From positions 1 through 22,750 of the forward strand of contig CAAGPW010000102.1 of NCBI GenBank assembly GCA_900771955.1: a stretch of 22,750 nt of DNA, given 5' to 3'. Positions within the stretch are counted from its first letter, which is position 1. Every line of letters begins with the position of its first letter. This document shows, piece by piece, positions 7,678-15,265 of this stretch. The position numbers and the translations under genes are program-made. Under the pieces are notes generated by a model that searched no databases, had not been told where the DNA came from, and saw only the letters and a list, made by a program, of their open reading frames with translations. The DNA is from Lachnospiraceae bacterium. GTDB lineage: Bacteria > Bacillota > Clostridia > Lachnospirales > Lachnospiraceae.

Positions 7678-8556
7678 TTAAAGTCCTTCGGCGATCTCGA
7701 TCAGATACTTGCCATACTCGGTCTTTAATAACGGCTGTGCCAGTTTAACCAGCTGCTCTTTATCAATAAAACCACGCTTATAAGCGATTTCCTCAATACA
7801 TGAAATGTACAGTCCCTGACGCTTCTGGAATGCAGATACGAAGTCTGCGGCTGCCAGCAGCATATCATGGTTACCGGTATCCAGCCATGCAAAGCCGCGT
7901 CCCAGTGTCTCAACAGACAGCGTTCCTCTGTCAAGATATGCATTGTTGACACTTGTGATCTCGATCTCGCCTCTTGCGGACGGTTTTACATTCTTTGCGA
8001 TCTCAACTACGCTGTTGTCATAAAAATACAGACCCGGCACTGCGTAATTTGACTTTGGATGTTCCGGCTTTTCCTCGATGGAAAGTGCCTTTCCGTTTTT
8101 ATCAAATTCCACTACACCGTACTCTCTCGGATCTCTTACATAATATCCGAAGATCGTAGCTCCACCTTCGGTCTCCACACGGTTTGCTGCAGACTGCAGT
8201 ACTTTGGAGAAGCTCTGTCCATAGAAAATATTGTCGCCCAGAACCAGTGCCACCGCATCTTTTCCGATAAAATCAGCACCGATGATAAATGCATCGGCAA
8301 GTCCTCTCGGGCTGTCCTGTACCGCATACTGGATATCCATTCCAAGCTGTGAGCCGTCTGACAGAAGTTCTTTGAAGATCGGAAGATCACGCGGTGTCGA
8401 GATGATCAGTACCTCCCGGATACCGGCAAGCATCAGTGTCGACAAAGGATAATAGATCATAGGTTTATCATACACCGGCATGATCTGCTTTGATATTGCT
8501 TTTGTCAATGGATACAGTCTTGTACCGGAGCCTCCGGCTAAAATAATTCCTTTCAT
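7678..8556 (-). CDS. rfbA: Glucose-1-phosphate thymidylyltransferase RmlA
   Basis: RmlA makes dTDP-glucose from dTTP and glucose-1-phosphate, the first and feedback-inhibited step toward dTDP-L-rhamnose. The protein is 292 residues, typical of the short RmlA form. It starts MKGIILAGGSGTRLYPLT, the nucleotide-binding loop, and has DNIFYG and EEKPEHPKS further in. The open frame runs 21 codons further upstream to 8619, overlapping the SDR gene. ATG 8556 is the better start because it gives the family N-terminus and has AGGAG at 8568-8572, overlapping the upstream stop codon. It works with the adjacent rmlB and rmlC products in the cytoplasm. Confidence 0.96.
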   Translation of the reverse strand: MKGIILAGGSGTRLYPLTKAISKQIMPVYDKPMIYYPLSTLMLAGIREVLIISTPRDLPIFKELLSDGSQLGMDIQYAVQDSPRGLADAFIIGADFIGKDAVALVLGDNIFYGQSFSKVLQSAANRVETEGGATIFGYYVRDPREYGVVEFDKNGKALSIEEKPEHPKSNYAVPGLYFYDNSVVEIAKNVKPSARGEIEITSVNNAYLDRGTLSVETLGRGFAWLDTGNHDMLLAAADFVSAFQKRQGLYISCIEEIAYKRGFIDKEQLVKLAQPLLKTEYGKYLIEIAEGL

Positions 8557-8570
8557 ATACTTGTACTCTC

Positions 8571-9410
8571 CTATTTCTGGTTTTTCATAATCTTTTGAAT
8601 TTTTTCCGGGTCTCCCCATACACCAGGTGAATCATATGGACGATCCGGAAATGCTCCGTATTCCGGTCTGATCTTAAAATGGTGTTCCTCGATAAATTCC
8701 TCTACCTTATCTGCGAGGGCGACCGGTTTTCCGGTACAGCAGTTGATCACGCCTGTCACTTCTTCCTGTGACGCAACGGCTGCGATCTGTTCTGCCAGTC
8801 CCTCCACCGTAATAAAATCATATTTATTTTTTCCGCTGTTGAACGGGAATGTAGCCTGTCCTTCCTGTTCCAGCTTCGTAATCTTGGTAAAAACAGAGCT
8901 GTTCTTTAAATCATCTCCTAGAATATAATACCCTCTGGTCCACTGCATGCAGACTCCTTTTGTCTTTGCGATCAGTGTCGTCATCTGACGCAGGGCATTT
9001 TTTGCAATGCCATAGTTGGAACTCGGGTTTGCAGGGGTATCTTCCTCGATTGGTCCCTCCCAGTATCCGATCTCATGCATGCTCCCCATGACTACGATAT
9101 GTTTGAGACCGCCGTCAATCATATTCTTGATAAACTTATAGTGATCCGGCAAATCCAGAATATGGCTGTCAGCATTGTGGACAAAGCCGTTCCGCCATGC
9201 CAGATGAATGCATACATCCGGTCTGCCGAACTGCTCATATATATCCTCGTCTCCGCTGAAGAGCTGCACATCTGTGCGAAGTGCACGCTCATCCACTCCG
9301 TCATAGGACAGATCCGAAGCCACTACTGTATTCCCCATATCCAACAGATTTTTTACGACGTAACGCCCGATATAGCCATTTGCGCCCGTCACTAAAAACT
9401 TCTTACTCAT
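8571..9410 (-). CDS. NAD(P)-dependent epimerase/dehydratase of the extended SDR family, inserted in the rml cluster
   Basis: This 279-residue Rossmann protein has the dinucleotide loop GANGYIG (9-15), a serine at S110 (VVMGSM) and the Y133-xxx-K137 catalytic pair (NYGIAK). An active SDR oxidoreductase is therefore likely. It is not one of the four rml genes, all of which are present elsewhere in the window. Its place between rmlB and rmlA suggests it acts on a dTDP-sugar, for example reducing dTDP-4-keto-6-deoxyhexose to a second deoxysugar. It could also modify another nucleotide sugar. Start ATG 9410 follows GAGGTG. The stop overlaps the rmlA ribosome binding site. Family is clear; substrate is unknown. 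Confidence 0.85.
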   Translation of the reverse strand: MSKKFLVTGANGYIGRYVVKNLLDMGNTVVASDLSYDGVDERALRTDVQLFSGDEDIYEQFGRPDVCIHLAWRNGFVHNADSHILDLPDHYKFIKNMIDGGLKHIVVMGSMHEIGYWEGPIEEDTPANPSSNYGIAKNALRQMTTLIAKTKGVCMQWTRGYYILGDDLKNSSVFTKITKLEQEGQATFPFNSGKNKYDFITVEGLAEQIAAVASQEEVTGVINCCTGKPVALADKVEEFIEEHHFKIRPEYGAFPDRPYDSPGVWGDPEKIQKIMKNQK

Positions 9411-9448
9411 TTACACACCTCGTCAATTTTTCCGCTGCCGGTGACATC

Positions 9449-10528
9449 TTATTTGTACATTTCCGCATAATACTTCTGATAATCACCGCTCGTCACATTC
9501 TTCATCCAGTCTTCATGCTCCAGATACCAGCGGATCGTCTTCTTGATGCCTTCCGCGAACATGGTTTCCGGTTCCCAGCCGATCTCAGCCTTGATCTTGT
9601 CCGGAGCGATCGCATAGCGTCTGTCATGTCCCTTGCGGTCTTCTACATAAGTAATGAGATCCTTGCTTACATTCTTCTTGCGCGGATCGCTGTCCGGCAG
9701 AATTTCCTGTAAGGTATCCAAAATGATGTTGATGATCTCGATATTGCGTTTTTCGTTATGTCCACCAATGTTATATGTCTCGCCCAGGCGACCGTTCTCC
9801 TGTACCATATCGATTCCCTTTGCATGGTCATCCACATACAGCCAGTCACGGATGTTCATACCGTCACCGTATACCGGAAGTTTCTTTCCCTGCAGTGCAT
9901 TATTGATGATAAGCGGGATCAGCTTCTCCGGGAACTGATAAGGTCCGTAGTTGTTAGAGCAGTTTGTGATGTTTGCCGGGAAATGATATGTGTCAATATA
10001 TGCCTTTACCAGCAGATCGGAAGATGCCTTGCTCGCAGAGTACGGGCTGTGCGGAGAATATGGTGTTGTCTCATAGAAATAGCTTGTACCGTCATCCGGC
10101 AGAGAGCCGTATACTTCGTCCGTGGATACATGAAGGAACTTCTTTCCTTCCTTAAAGCTGCCGTCCGGAAGCTCCCATGCTGCCTTCGCAGAGTTTAACA
10201 TAACTGCTGTACCAAGCACGTTTGTCTTTACAAAGACTTCCGGATTCTTGATACTGCGGTCTACATGGCTTTCTGCTGCGAAGTGCACCACGCGGTCAAT
10301 ATCATTTTCAGCAAAGATCTTTGCGATCGCATCCTTATCTGTGATATCTGCGCGGATAAATGTATAATTGTCTCTATTTTCAATATCTTTCAAATTTTCC
10401 AGATTTCCTGCATATGTCAGCACATCGACATTGATGATACGAATCTCATTGTCGTACTTGCGAAACATATAGTGAATGTAGTTTGAACCGATAAATCCGG
10501 CTCCTCCCGTTACTAAATAAGTTCTCAT
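9449..10528 (-). CDS. rfbB: dTDP-glucose 4,6-dehydratase RmlB
   Basis: RmlB converts dTDP-glucose to dTDP-4-keto-6-deoxyglucose with bound NAD. The 359-residue protein has the NAD loop GGAGFIG (8-14), the family triad T136-D137-E138 (HVSTDEVYGS) and Y163-xxx-K167 (YSASK). The segment DVLTYAGN, typical of RmlB, follows the first beta-alpha unit. It is the first gene after a clear internal promoter (10562-10590). A strong AAGGAGG site at 10538-10544 supports ATG 10528. It is followed by the extra SDR gene, rmlA and rmlC, so this promoter likely drives the sugar-nucleotide and export genes. Confidence 0.97.
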   Translation of the reverse strand: MRTYLVTGGAGFIGSNYIHYMFRKYDNEIRIINVDVLTYAGNLENLKDIENRDNYTFIRADITDKDAIAKIFAENDIDRVVHFAAESHVDRSIKNPEVFVKTNVLGTAVMLNSAKAAWELPDGSFKEGKKFLHVSTDEVYGSLPDDGTSYFYETTPYSPHSPYSASKASSDLLVKAYIDTYHFPANITNCSNNYGPYQFPEKLIPLIINNALQGKKLPVYGDGMNIRDWLYVDDHAKGIDMVQENGRLGETYNIGGHNEKRNIEIINIILDTLQEILPDSDPRKKNVSKDLITYVEDRKGHDRRYAIAPDKIKAEIGWEPETMFAEGIKKTIRWYLEHEDWMKNVTSGDYQKYYAEMYK

Positions 10529-10561
10529 TTAGTATTTCCTCCTTAATTTTCAAGTTTTTTT

Positions 10562-10590
10562 ATTATAACATATTACTTACAAATGTTCAA
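10562..10590 (-). promoter_or_regulatory. Sigma-A-type promoter upstream of rmlB
   Basis: On the minus strand there is a -35 TTGAAC (10585-10590), a 17-base spacer and a perfect -10 TATAAT (10562-10567). The rmlB start follows about 35 bases later. The -35 box overlaps the stop codon of the 52-residue gene. Sequence and spacing match the housekeeping consensus well. Confidence 0.8.
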
Positions 10591-10745
10591 TGGCGCGTTT
10601 TCTCATTCAAAAGGGCCACACGCTGGGCCAGCCACTTCTCCTGTTTCTCCAGTCTGGAAATGCGAAGCATCATTCTCGCTGCCGCCACCGCAAGCACCGC
10701 GATCAGCACGATCAGCCAGCGGTTTAATAATTTTTCATTCTTCAT
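10587..10745 (-). CDS. 52-residue membrane protein resembling the C-terminal third of DUF2304
   Basis: This small gene encodes 52 residues. A lysine-rich start is followed by a membrane helix at about 9-24 (WLIVLIAVLAVAAA) and then a charged helix with ISRLEKQEKWLAQRVALL. The SRL...LAQ..ALL pattern is what I recall from the end of DUF2304 proteins, which are normally about 110 residues with two or three membrane helices. It has an excellent AGGAGGAG site five bases before ATG, overlapping the stop of the GT2 gene. Only about 11 bases separate the two genes, so there is no room for a lost N-terminus. DUF2304 proteins such as GacJ partner a GT2 enzyme that makes a lipid-linked sugar. That supports a helper role for the adjacent glycosyltransferase. 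The gene is convincing; the homology is from memory. Confidence 0.75.
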   Translation of the reverse strand: MKNEKLLNRWLIVLIAVLAVAAARMMLRISRLEKQEKWLAQRVALLNEKTRH

Positions 10746-10756
10746 GCCATCTCCTC

Positions 10757-11446
10757 CTACCGGTGAAATGCCGCACGGATCACCGCCGCAGTCACCTGGA
10801 ACATATATTTCACGGACTTGCTGACAGAAATGGATGATTTCCCGGTTTCCCGCTCATTCATGATGACCGGCAGTTCCTCCACCCGATACTTTTGTTTCAG
10901 GATCATGGTGAGACTCTCCGGCTCCGGAAAAGCCCGCGGATATTTTCTGGCAAACAGTTCCATCGTCCGTTTGTTGACCATACGCATCCCCGATGTCGGA
11001 TCTGTGATCCGCTTTCCGGTGAGCAGTCCGATCAGAAATGTAAAATAATGGATACCGACTCTCCGCGCAAAGGAAGACTGAAATCCCCTGCGTTCGATAT
11101 AACGCGAGCCGATCAGCATATCAAGTTCATGCTCTTTTAAGTATTCCGCCATTTCTTCCAAATAAGATGCATTGTGCTGTCCATCCCCGTCAAGCTGAAC
11201 GGCAATCTCATAACCGTGCTTGACTGCGTACAGATACCCGGTCTGCACACTGCCGCCGATCCCCAGGTTCATCGGAAGGCTGATGAACGGAAATCCCTGT
11301 TCCTCACAGATTTTTGCGGTATCATCGGTTGAGCAGTCATCTATGACAATATAGTCAAAACTCCTGGCATGCTCCCTGATATCGTTCACCGTTTTTTCAA
11401 TATTGCCCATCTCGTTGTAAGCCGGAATGATCGCCAGTTTTTTCAT
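10757..11446 (-). CDS. GT2 glycosyltransferase, DPM1-like, probable polyprenyl-phosphate sugar synthase
   Basis: This 229-residue GT-A enzyme has the start motif IIPAYNEMGNI, VIDDCSTDDT (34-43), the metal-binding DGDGQ (86-90) and DPTSGMR (149-155). The pattern is that of dolichol/undecaprenyl-phosphate sugar synthases, which put one sugar on a lipid carrier for use outside the membrane. I see no clear C-terminal membrane helices, so the 52-residue protein downstream may anchor it. ATG 11446 is chosen because AAGAGGG precedes it; the in-frame ATG at 11461 has no such site. It lies between another GT2 gene and the small membrane gene, with a DUF2142 protein further upstream as a possible user of the lipid-linked sugar. 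Sugar identity cannot be read. Confidence 0.87.
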   Translation of the reverse strand: MKKLAIIPAYNEMGNIEKTVNDIREHARSFDYIVIDDCSTDDTAKICEEQGFPFISLPMNLGIGGSVQTGYLYAVKHGYEIAVQLDGDGQHNASYLEEMAEYLKEHELDMLIGSRYIERRGFQSSFARRVGIHYFTFLIGLLTGKRITDPTSGMRMVNKRTMELFARKYPRAFPEPESLTMILKQKYRVEELPVIMNERETGKSSISVSKSVKYMFQVTAAVIRAAFHR

Positions 11447-11470
11447 GCATCCCTCTTCCATCTGCGAATT

Positions 11471-12295
11471 TTAATCATGTACAAACAGCTTCAGATAAAC
11501 GGAACCCGCAAAATTACGGAGTCTGCGGATCAAAACGCTCAGTTCCACTTCAAATTTTGACATGTGAAGTTCCCTTGCATGTTTCTCCACCAGATAACGA
11601 TGCTCCTTTACATAAGTTTCCGTCTTATCTCCCGCCATAACTTCTCCGGTATTGGAATCGTTCCGAACCCGGAAAAAATTTAACGGTTCATGTATAATAT
11701 ATACATTTCCGAGGCACGCTATGCGCACCCAGAGGTCATAATCCAGAATATAGTAATAGTGTGTATCAAATCCATGTACTTCGTCAAGTACACTTTTCCG
11801 GAACATATTTGCGAGCGGCGCGCCAAAATAGTTCTGGGAAAAGAAACCTTTTCTTGCAATCTTTTTGCCGTTCTCCACTCCTTTGGTGCGGTATCTGCGA
11901 TACCAGCCCTTGTATTTCCCGTTCAGATCGACCAGCCTGGTGTCACTTTCCGCCATGACCACGTCAGGATGATCGATCAGTGCCTGCGCCTCTTTTTCAA
12001 CGGCATCCTTTGCCAGCATGTCATCCGCACAGATCAGCTTGATAAATTCGCCCCTGCAGAGCTCCAGGCAGTGATTCCAGTTGCCGGACATGCCGAGATT
12101 TTTCTCATTCTCATACAGCCGGATCCGCTCATCCGGTATGCTTTTTATCACTTCTACTGTATTGTCTTTTGACTTGTCGTCCACAATGACCAGTTCAAGA
12201 TTGGTATAGGTCTGGTTTAATATGGAGTCGATCGTGTCTTTGATATATGCTGCATTGTTATATGCAGGAATACATATACTTACCAGCGGCTGCAT
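11471..12295 (-). CDS. GT2-family glycosyltransferase
   Basis: The 274-residue protein has a GT-A fold, with VSICIPAYNN at the start, LVIVDDKSKDNT (35-46) and a DxD-like ADD at 90-92. Further in it has DYDLWVRIA, the region where these enzymes often hold their catalytic base. I see no membrane helices, so it should act at the inner membrane face and add one sugar to the growing chain or repeat. It lies directly after rmlD and is preceded by GGAGGAG. A rhamnosyltransferase is plausible because of its place among the rml genes, but donor and acceptor cannot be told from sequence. Confidence 0.88.
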   Translation of the reverse strand: MQPLVSICIPAYNNAAYIKDTIDSILNQTYTNLELVIVDDKSKDNTVEVIKSIPDERIRLYENEKNLGMSGNWNHCLELCRGEFIKLICADDMLAKDAVEKEAQALIDHPDVVMAESDTRLVDLNGKYKGWYRRYRTKGVENGKKIARKGFFSQNYFGAPLANMFRKSVLDEVHGFDTHYYYILDYDLWVRIACLGNVYIIHEPLNFFRVRNDSNTGEVMAGDKTETYVKEHRYLVEKHARELHMSKFEVELSVLIRRLRNFAGSVYLKLFVHD

Positions 12296-12315
12296 TTTTT
12301 CTCCTCCACACCTGT

Positions 12316-13191
12316 TTAGTATCCAAGATTTTTCATATAAACATCCAGAGCATCATGCCAGTCAGCCATCCGGAAATCACTGGTCAGTTTGATCATATAA
12401 TCTTCCAGAATGGAGTATGCCGGACGGTTCGCGGATGCCGGATTCATTTCCTTATACTGTTTGCTGGTCACATGATTGACTTTTGTCTTCTTTCCGGCCT
12501 TTTTGTAGATCTCCTCTGTGAAGTCCGCCCAGTTAGTGTCTCCCTCACAGGTTGCATGGAACAGTCCGTAATTTTCTGTCGGTTCCAGATAATGGATCAT
12601 TTTTGCCAGTTCCACCGCACTGGTCGGAGATCCGACCTGATCCATGACAACACTCACCTCGTCATGTGTTTCGGAAAGGCGCAGCATGGTCTTTACAAAG
12701 TTCTTTCCATCACCATACAGCCACGCCGTACGCAGGATGAAATAGTCTTTCGCAAACTGCTGTACAAATTTTTCACCTTCATATTTGGTCTTTCCATAGG
12801 CACTCACCGGATTCGGCGCATCAAACTCCGTATATGGACGTACCCCGTTTCCCTCAAATACATAATCCGTAGACACATGGATCAGCTTTGCACCGGTCTC
12901 TCTTGCCGCAATACTTAAATTTCTCGGTCCGATCGCATTGATCTTGTAAGCCAGATCCCACTGTTCCTCACATTTATCTACATTGGTGTGTGCCGCACAG
13001 TTGATAATGACATCCGGTCTTTTTGCTCTTGCAAGCTCCATCACACTGTCAATATTCGTAATGTCGCAGGCAACAATCCCATCTGCCGCCACAACATCTG
13101 TATTGATGAGTTCCACATCCTCTCCCGCATATTCCTTGTTGATCGCACGGCCAAGCTGTCCGTTGCATCCTGTTACTAAAATCTTCTTCAT
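12316..13191 (-). CDS. rfbD: dTDP-4-dehydrorhamnose reductase RmlD
   Basis: RmlD carries out the last step to dTDP-L-rhamnose, reduction of the 4-keto group by NAD(P)H. The 291-residue protein shows the short-loop motif GCNGQLG (8-14), NCAAHTNVDKCE (64-75), HVSTDYVF (105-112) and the catalytic Y132-xxx-K136 (AYGKTK). Its length is normal. It is separated from rmlB-A-C by two GT2 genes and an internal promoter, so it belongs to the upstream transcript unless readthrough joins them. AAGGAG precedes ATG 13191. Confidence 0.96.
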   Translation of the reverse strand: MKKILVTGCNGQLGRAINKEYAGEDVELINTDVVAADGIVACDITNIDSVMELARAKRPDVIINCAAHTNVDKCEEQWDLAYKINAIGPRNLSIAARETGAKLIHVSTDYVFEGNGVRPYTEFDAPNPVSAYGKTKYEGEKFVQQFAKDYFILRTAWLYGDGKNFVKTMLRLSETHDEVSVVMDQVGSPTSAVELAKMIHYLEPTENYGLFHATCEGDTNWADFTEEIYKKAGKKTKVNHVTSKQYKEMNPASANRPAYSILEDYMIKLTSDFRMADWHDALDVYMKNLGY

Positions 13192-13203
13192 AGTTTTATC
13201 TCC

Positions 13204-15252
13204 TTACATTACAGTCTGAGTGCTTGACAATATATTGCTTATCACGATAACATTCAATGCTATTCCCGAATAAATGATAGCATTATCAATATTATGCTCT
13301 ATTTTTATGAATTTTCCACGGAACAAAAAGAAAAAGTAAAACAGCAGCGGCGTAAAATATCGTCCCTGTATTCCGCTCACCGTTGTACTGCCTTTTCCCG
13401 TCCAGGAAACAAACATCGCTGCCGTCACCATCGCGACTGTCGCCAGCAGTGCAAGCGCGATCCATATCCTCTGTTTTTTCGTGATATATTCCGGTTCATT
13501 CTTTGCCGCCGTCACTCCGAGCAGCATCAGTCCTGCCATAATATATACCCACATCGGATTTATTCCGATATTCAGCCAGCCAAGCGGTCCTGCGAAGCTG
13601 CCTTCAAAGTAGAAGTCACAGAACTGCAGGAAAGTTGTGATCAGTACCCTCACGGTATTTCCCGGATTGAACAATACATCGGAAATCGTATAGCAGTTCA
13701 GAGAATCCGAGTACTGCTGCAGCTCCGTTGTCGCCTCGGTAACACCCAGTACCATCATAAGATACGGAATGCTGTTGACCAGAAATCCGAGCAACATCAC
13801 GACCAGAAATCCGAGCCGCATTCTTCTGCACTGCTTCGGACTCTCAAACTTTTCTTTCGGGATCAGAAACAGCAGCAGGCACTCCGGTATATAGGTTCCC
13901 GCCTTGCAGGAGGCAATCACAAACGCCAGAAGCGAGAGTACGATAATATCCCGCCTTTTTATCTTGCGGTCTTCATACAGCACGGAAAACAGTTCCGCCA
14001 CAAACAGGGTCGTCAGTTCGATCGGGAACGCATCATAGGAATAAGAACAACTCTGCTGTATGAACATTGGCGACATAACTATGATAAACATCGCCGCCTT
14101 TCCCACCGGTACTTTCCGGATCGCCAGAAAAGCAAACAGCAGATACGCAAACATCATGAAAAATCTTCCCGCATACAGCGTTGTGATTCCGTTCAGTCCC
14201 GCCAGCCGCCCGGCTGTCACGCCAAGGATCGCCGGTACATAGAGCAGCCAGTTATCCGTTCCCTTTGTGGCATCGATCTTCACCAGTTCCGTATCGTCTG
14301 AACGGTGCGTGATATTCAGCATGAAATAATTGTATTCTTTTAAGGTCGGTGTTGTCTGCAGCTTGCCGATCGCTTCCTGATCCGTCTTTCGCACGTAGAT
14401 CGATTTTGCATTCGGTTCTTCGATCCCCAGCAGTTTATTGGAATAGTAGTAGGTAGTCTCAATATGCCCGATCTCATCCGGAACTGCTCCGGGCGGGATC
14501 AGGAATGCATAACACAATGCCAGACAGGTACCGGCGATCACAAAAATGTGATGTGGCTTTGCCCGAAACAGCGTGATCAGAATATAGCTGCCTGCGAGCA
14601 TAATGTAAATGATATTGGTTCCCCATTTGAAAAACTCTGCCCAGTATCCGTAATGATAACAGTATCCACGCACAACAATGCTGAGTGGTTCTTCCGTGTC
14701 CGCCCCGGTGATCTGTGCTGTTGCAAAGCTCTCATCCGCATTTGCGAACAGATAAACGCTGGATTTTTCCGAGAGCGACAGAACGGAAAATTCTATGCGC
14801 ATATAACGGTTTTCATTGCCTGAGATGTCATTCGGCGTCGACACGTTGAAATAGGACACATCATCGATTGCCTCCGCCCGCATATCGGTAAGCTGTGAGG
14901 CATCAAAAGTGTCTTCTCCCAGCAGCTCGTTCGTCTCCATGTCGTATACTTTCATGGAAAATTCTCCGCTGTTTCTGTATGCATCCGAATACAGTTCAAC
15001 GCCGACTGCCATCATCTGATCCTGCGGATATATGAACTGCTGCACGATCGTCATGCCTTCTTTTAACTGCAGCAGGGTTCCCGCCTTGTCTCTGGAAACA
15101 GCATCCGCCGTATACACATCCTCGCGCCTGGGTTCAATCTCGTTTACATAAACCACCGATCTTCCGACCATGAACAGCAGCGTCATAATGACAAATCCGA
15201 TGATGACTTTCAGGTTCAGATTGTCTTTTACTGTCTGAAACAACTTTTTCAT
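13204..15252 (-). CDS. DUF2142-family polytopic membrane protein, probable extracytoplasmic glycosyltransferase
   Basis: This 682-residue protein has one membrane helix near 15-35, a beta-rich extracytoplasmic region at about 36-200, and then a large multi-helix membrane part. The segment IPPGAVPDEIGHIETTYYY holds P258-D259-E260 and H263, a pattern I associate with DUF2142. Many polytopic proteins of this shape are GT-C enzymes that take a sugar from polyprenyl phosphate and add it outside the membrane. It would fit as the user of a lipid-linked sugar made by the DPM1-like GT2 enzyme. AAGGAGT, overlapping the leuA stop, precedes ATG 15252. The family call is good; the catalytic role is inferred. 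Confidence 0.8.
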   Translation of the reverse strand: MKKLFQTVKDNLNLKVIIGFVIMTLLFMVGRSVVYVNEIEPRREDVYTADAVSRDKAGTLLQLKEGMTIVQQFIYPQDQMMAVGVELYSDAYRNSGEFSMKVYDMETNELLGEDTFDASQLTDMRAEAIDDVSYFNVSTPNDISGNENRYMRIEFSVLSLSEKSSVYLFANADESFATAQITGADTEEPLSIVVRGYCYHYGYWAEFFKWGTNIIYIMLAGSYILITLFRAKPHHIFVIAGTCLALCYAFLIPPGAVPDEIGHIETTYYYSNKLLGIEEPNAKSIYVRKTDQEAIGKLQTTPTLKEYNYFMLNITHRSDDTELVKIDATKGTDNWLLYVPAILGVTAGRLAGLNGITTLYAGRFFMMFAYLLFAFLAIRKVPVGKAAMFIIVMSPMFIQQSCSYSYDAFPIELTTLFVAELFSVLYEDRKIKRRDIIVLSLLAFVIASCKAGTYIPECLLLFLIPKEKFESPKQCRRMRLGFLVVMLLGFLVNSIPYLMMVLGVTEATTELQQYSDSLNCYTISDVLFNPGNTVRVLITTFLQFCDFYFEGSFAGPLGWLNIGINPMWVYIMAGLMLLGVTAAKNEPEYITKKQRIWIALALLATVAMVTAAMFVSWTGKGSTTVSGIQGRYFTPLLFYFFFLFRGKFIKIEHNIDNAIIYSGIALNVIVISNILSSTQTVM

Positions 15253-15265
15253 AAACTGTAACTCC

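Noticed and set aside
8557..8619. Upstream extension of rmlA to 8619
   Set aside because: It would overlap the SDR gene by 49 bases and precede the normal MKGIILAGG start; AGGAG serves 8556.
13294..14301. A 335-codon open frame on the plus strand
   Set aside because: Antisense shadow of the DUF2142 gene; its translation is rich in Arg, His and Gln with no domain signal.
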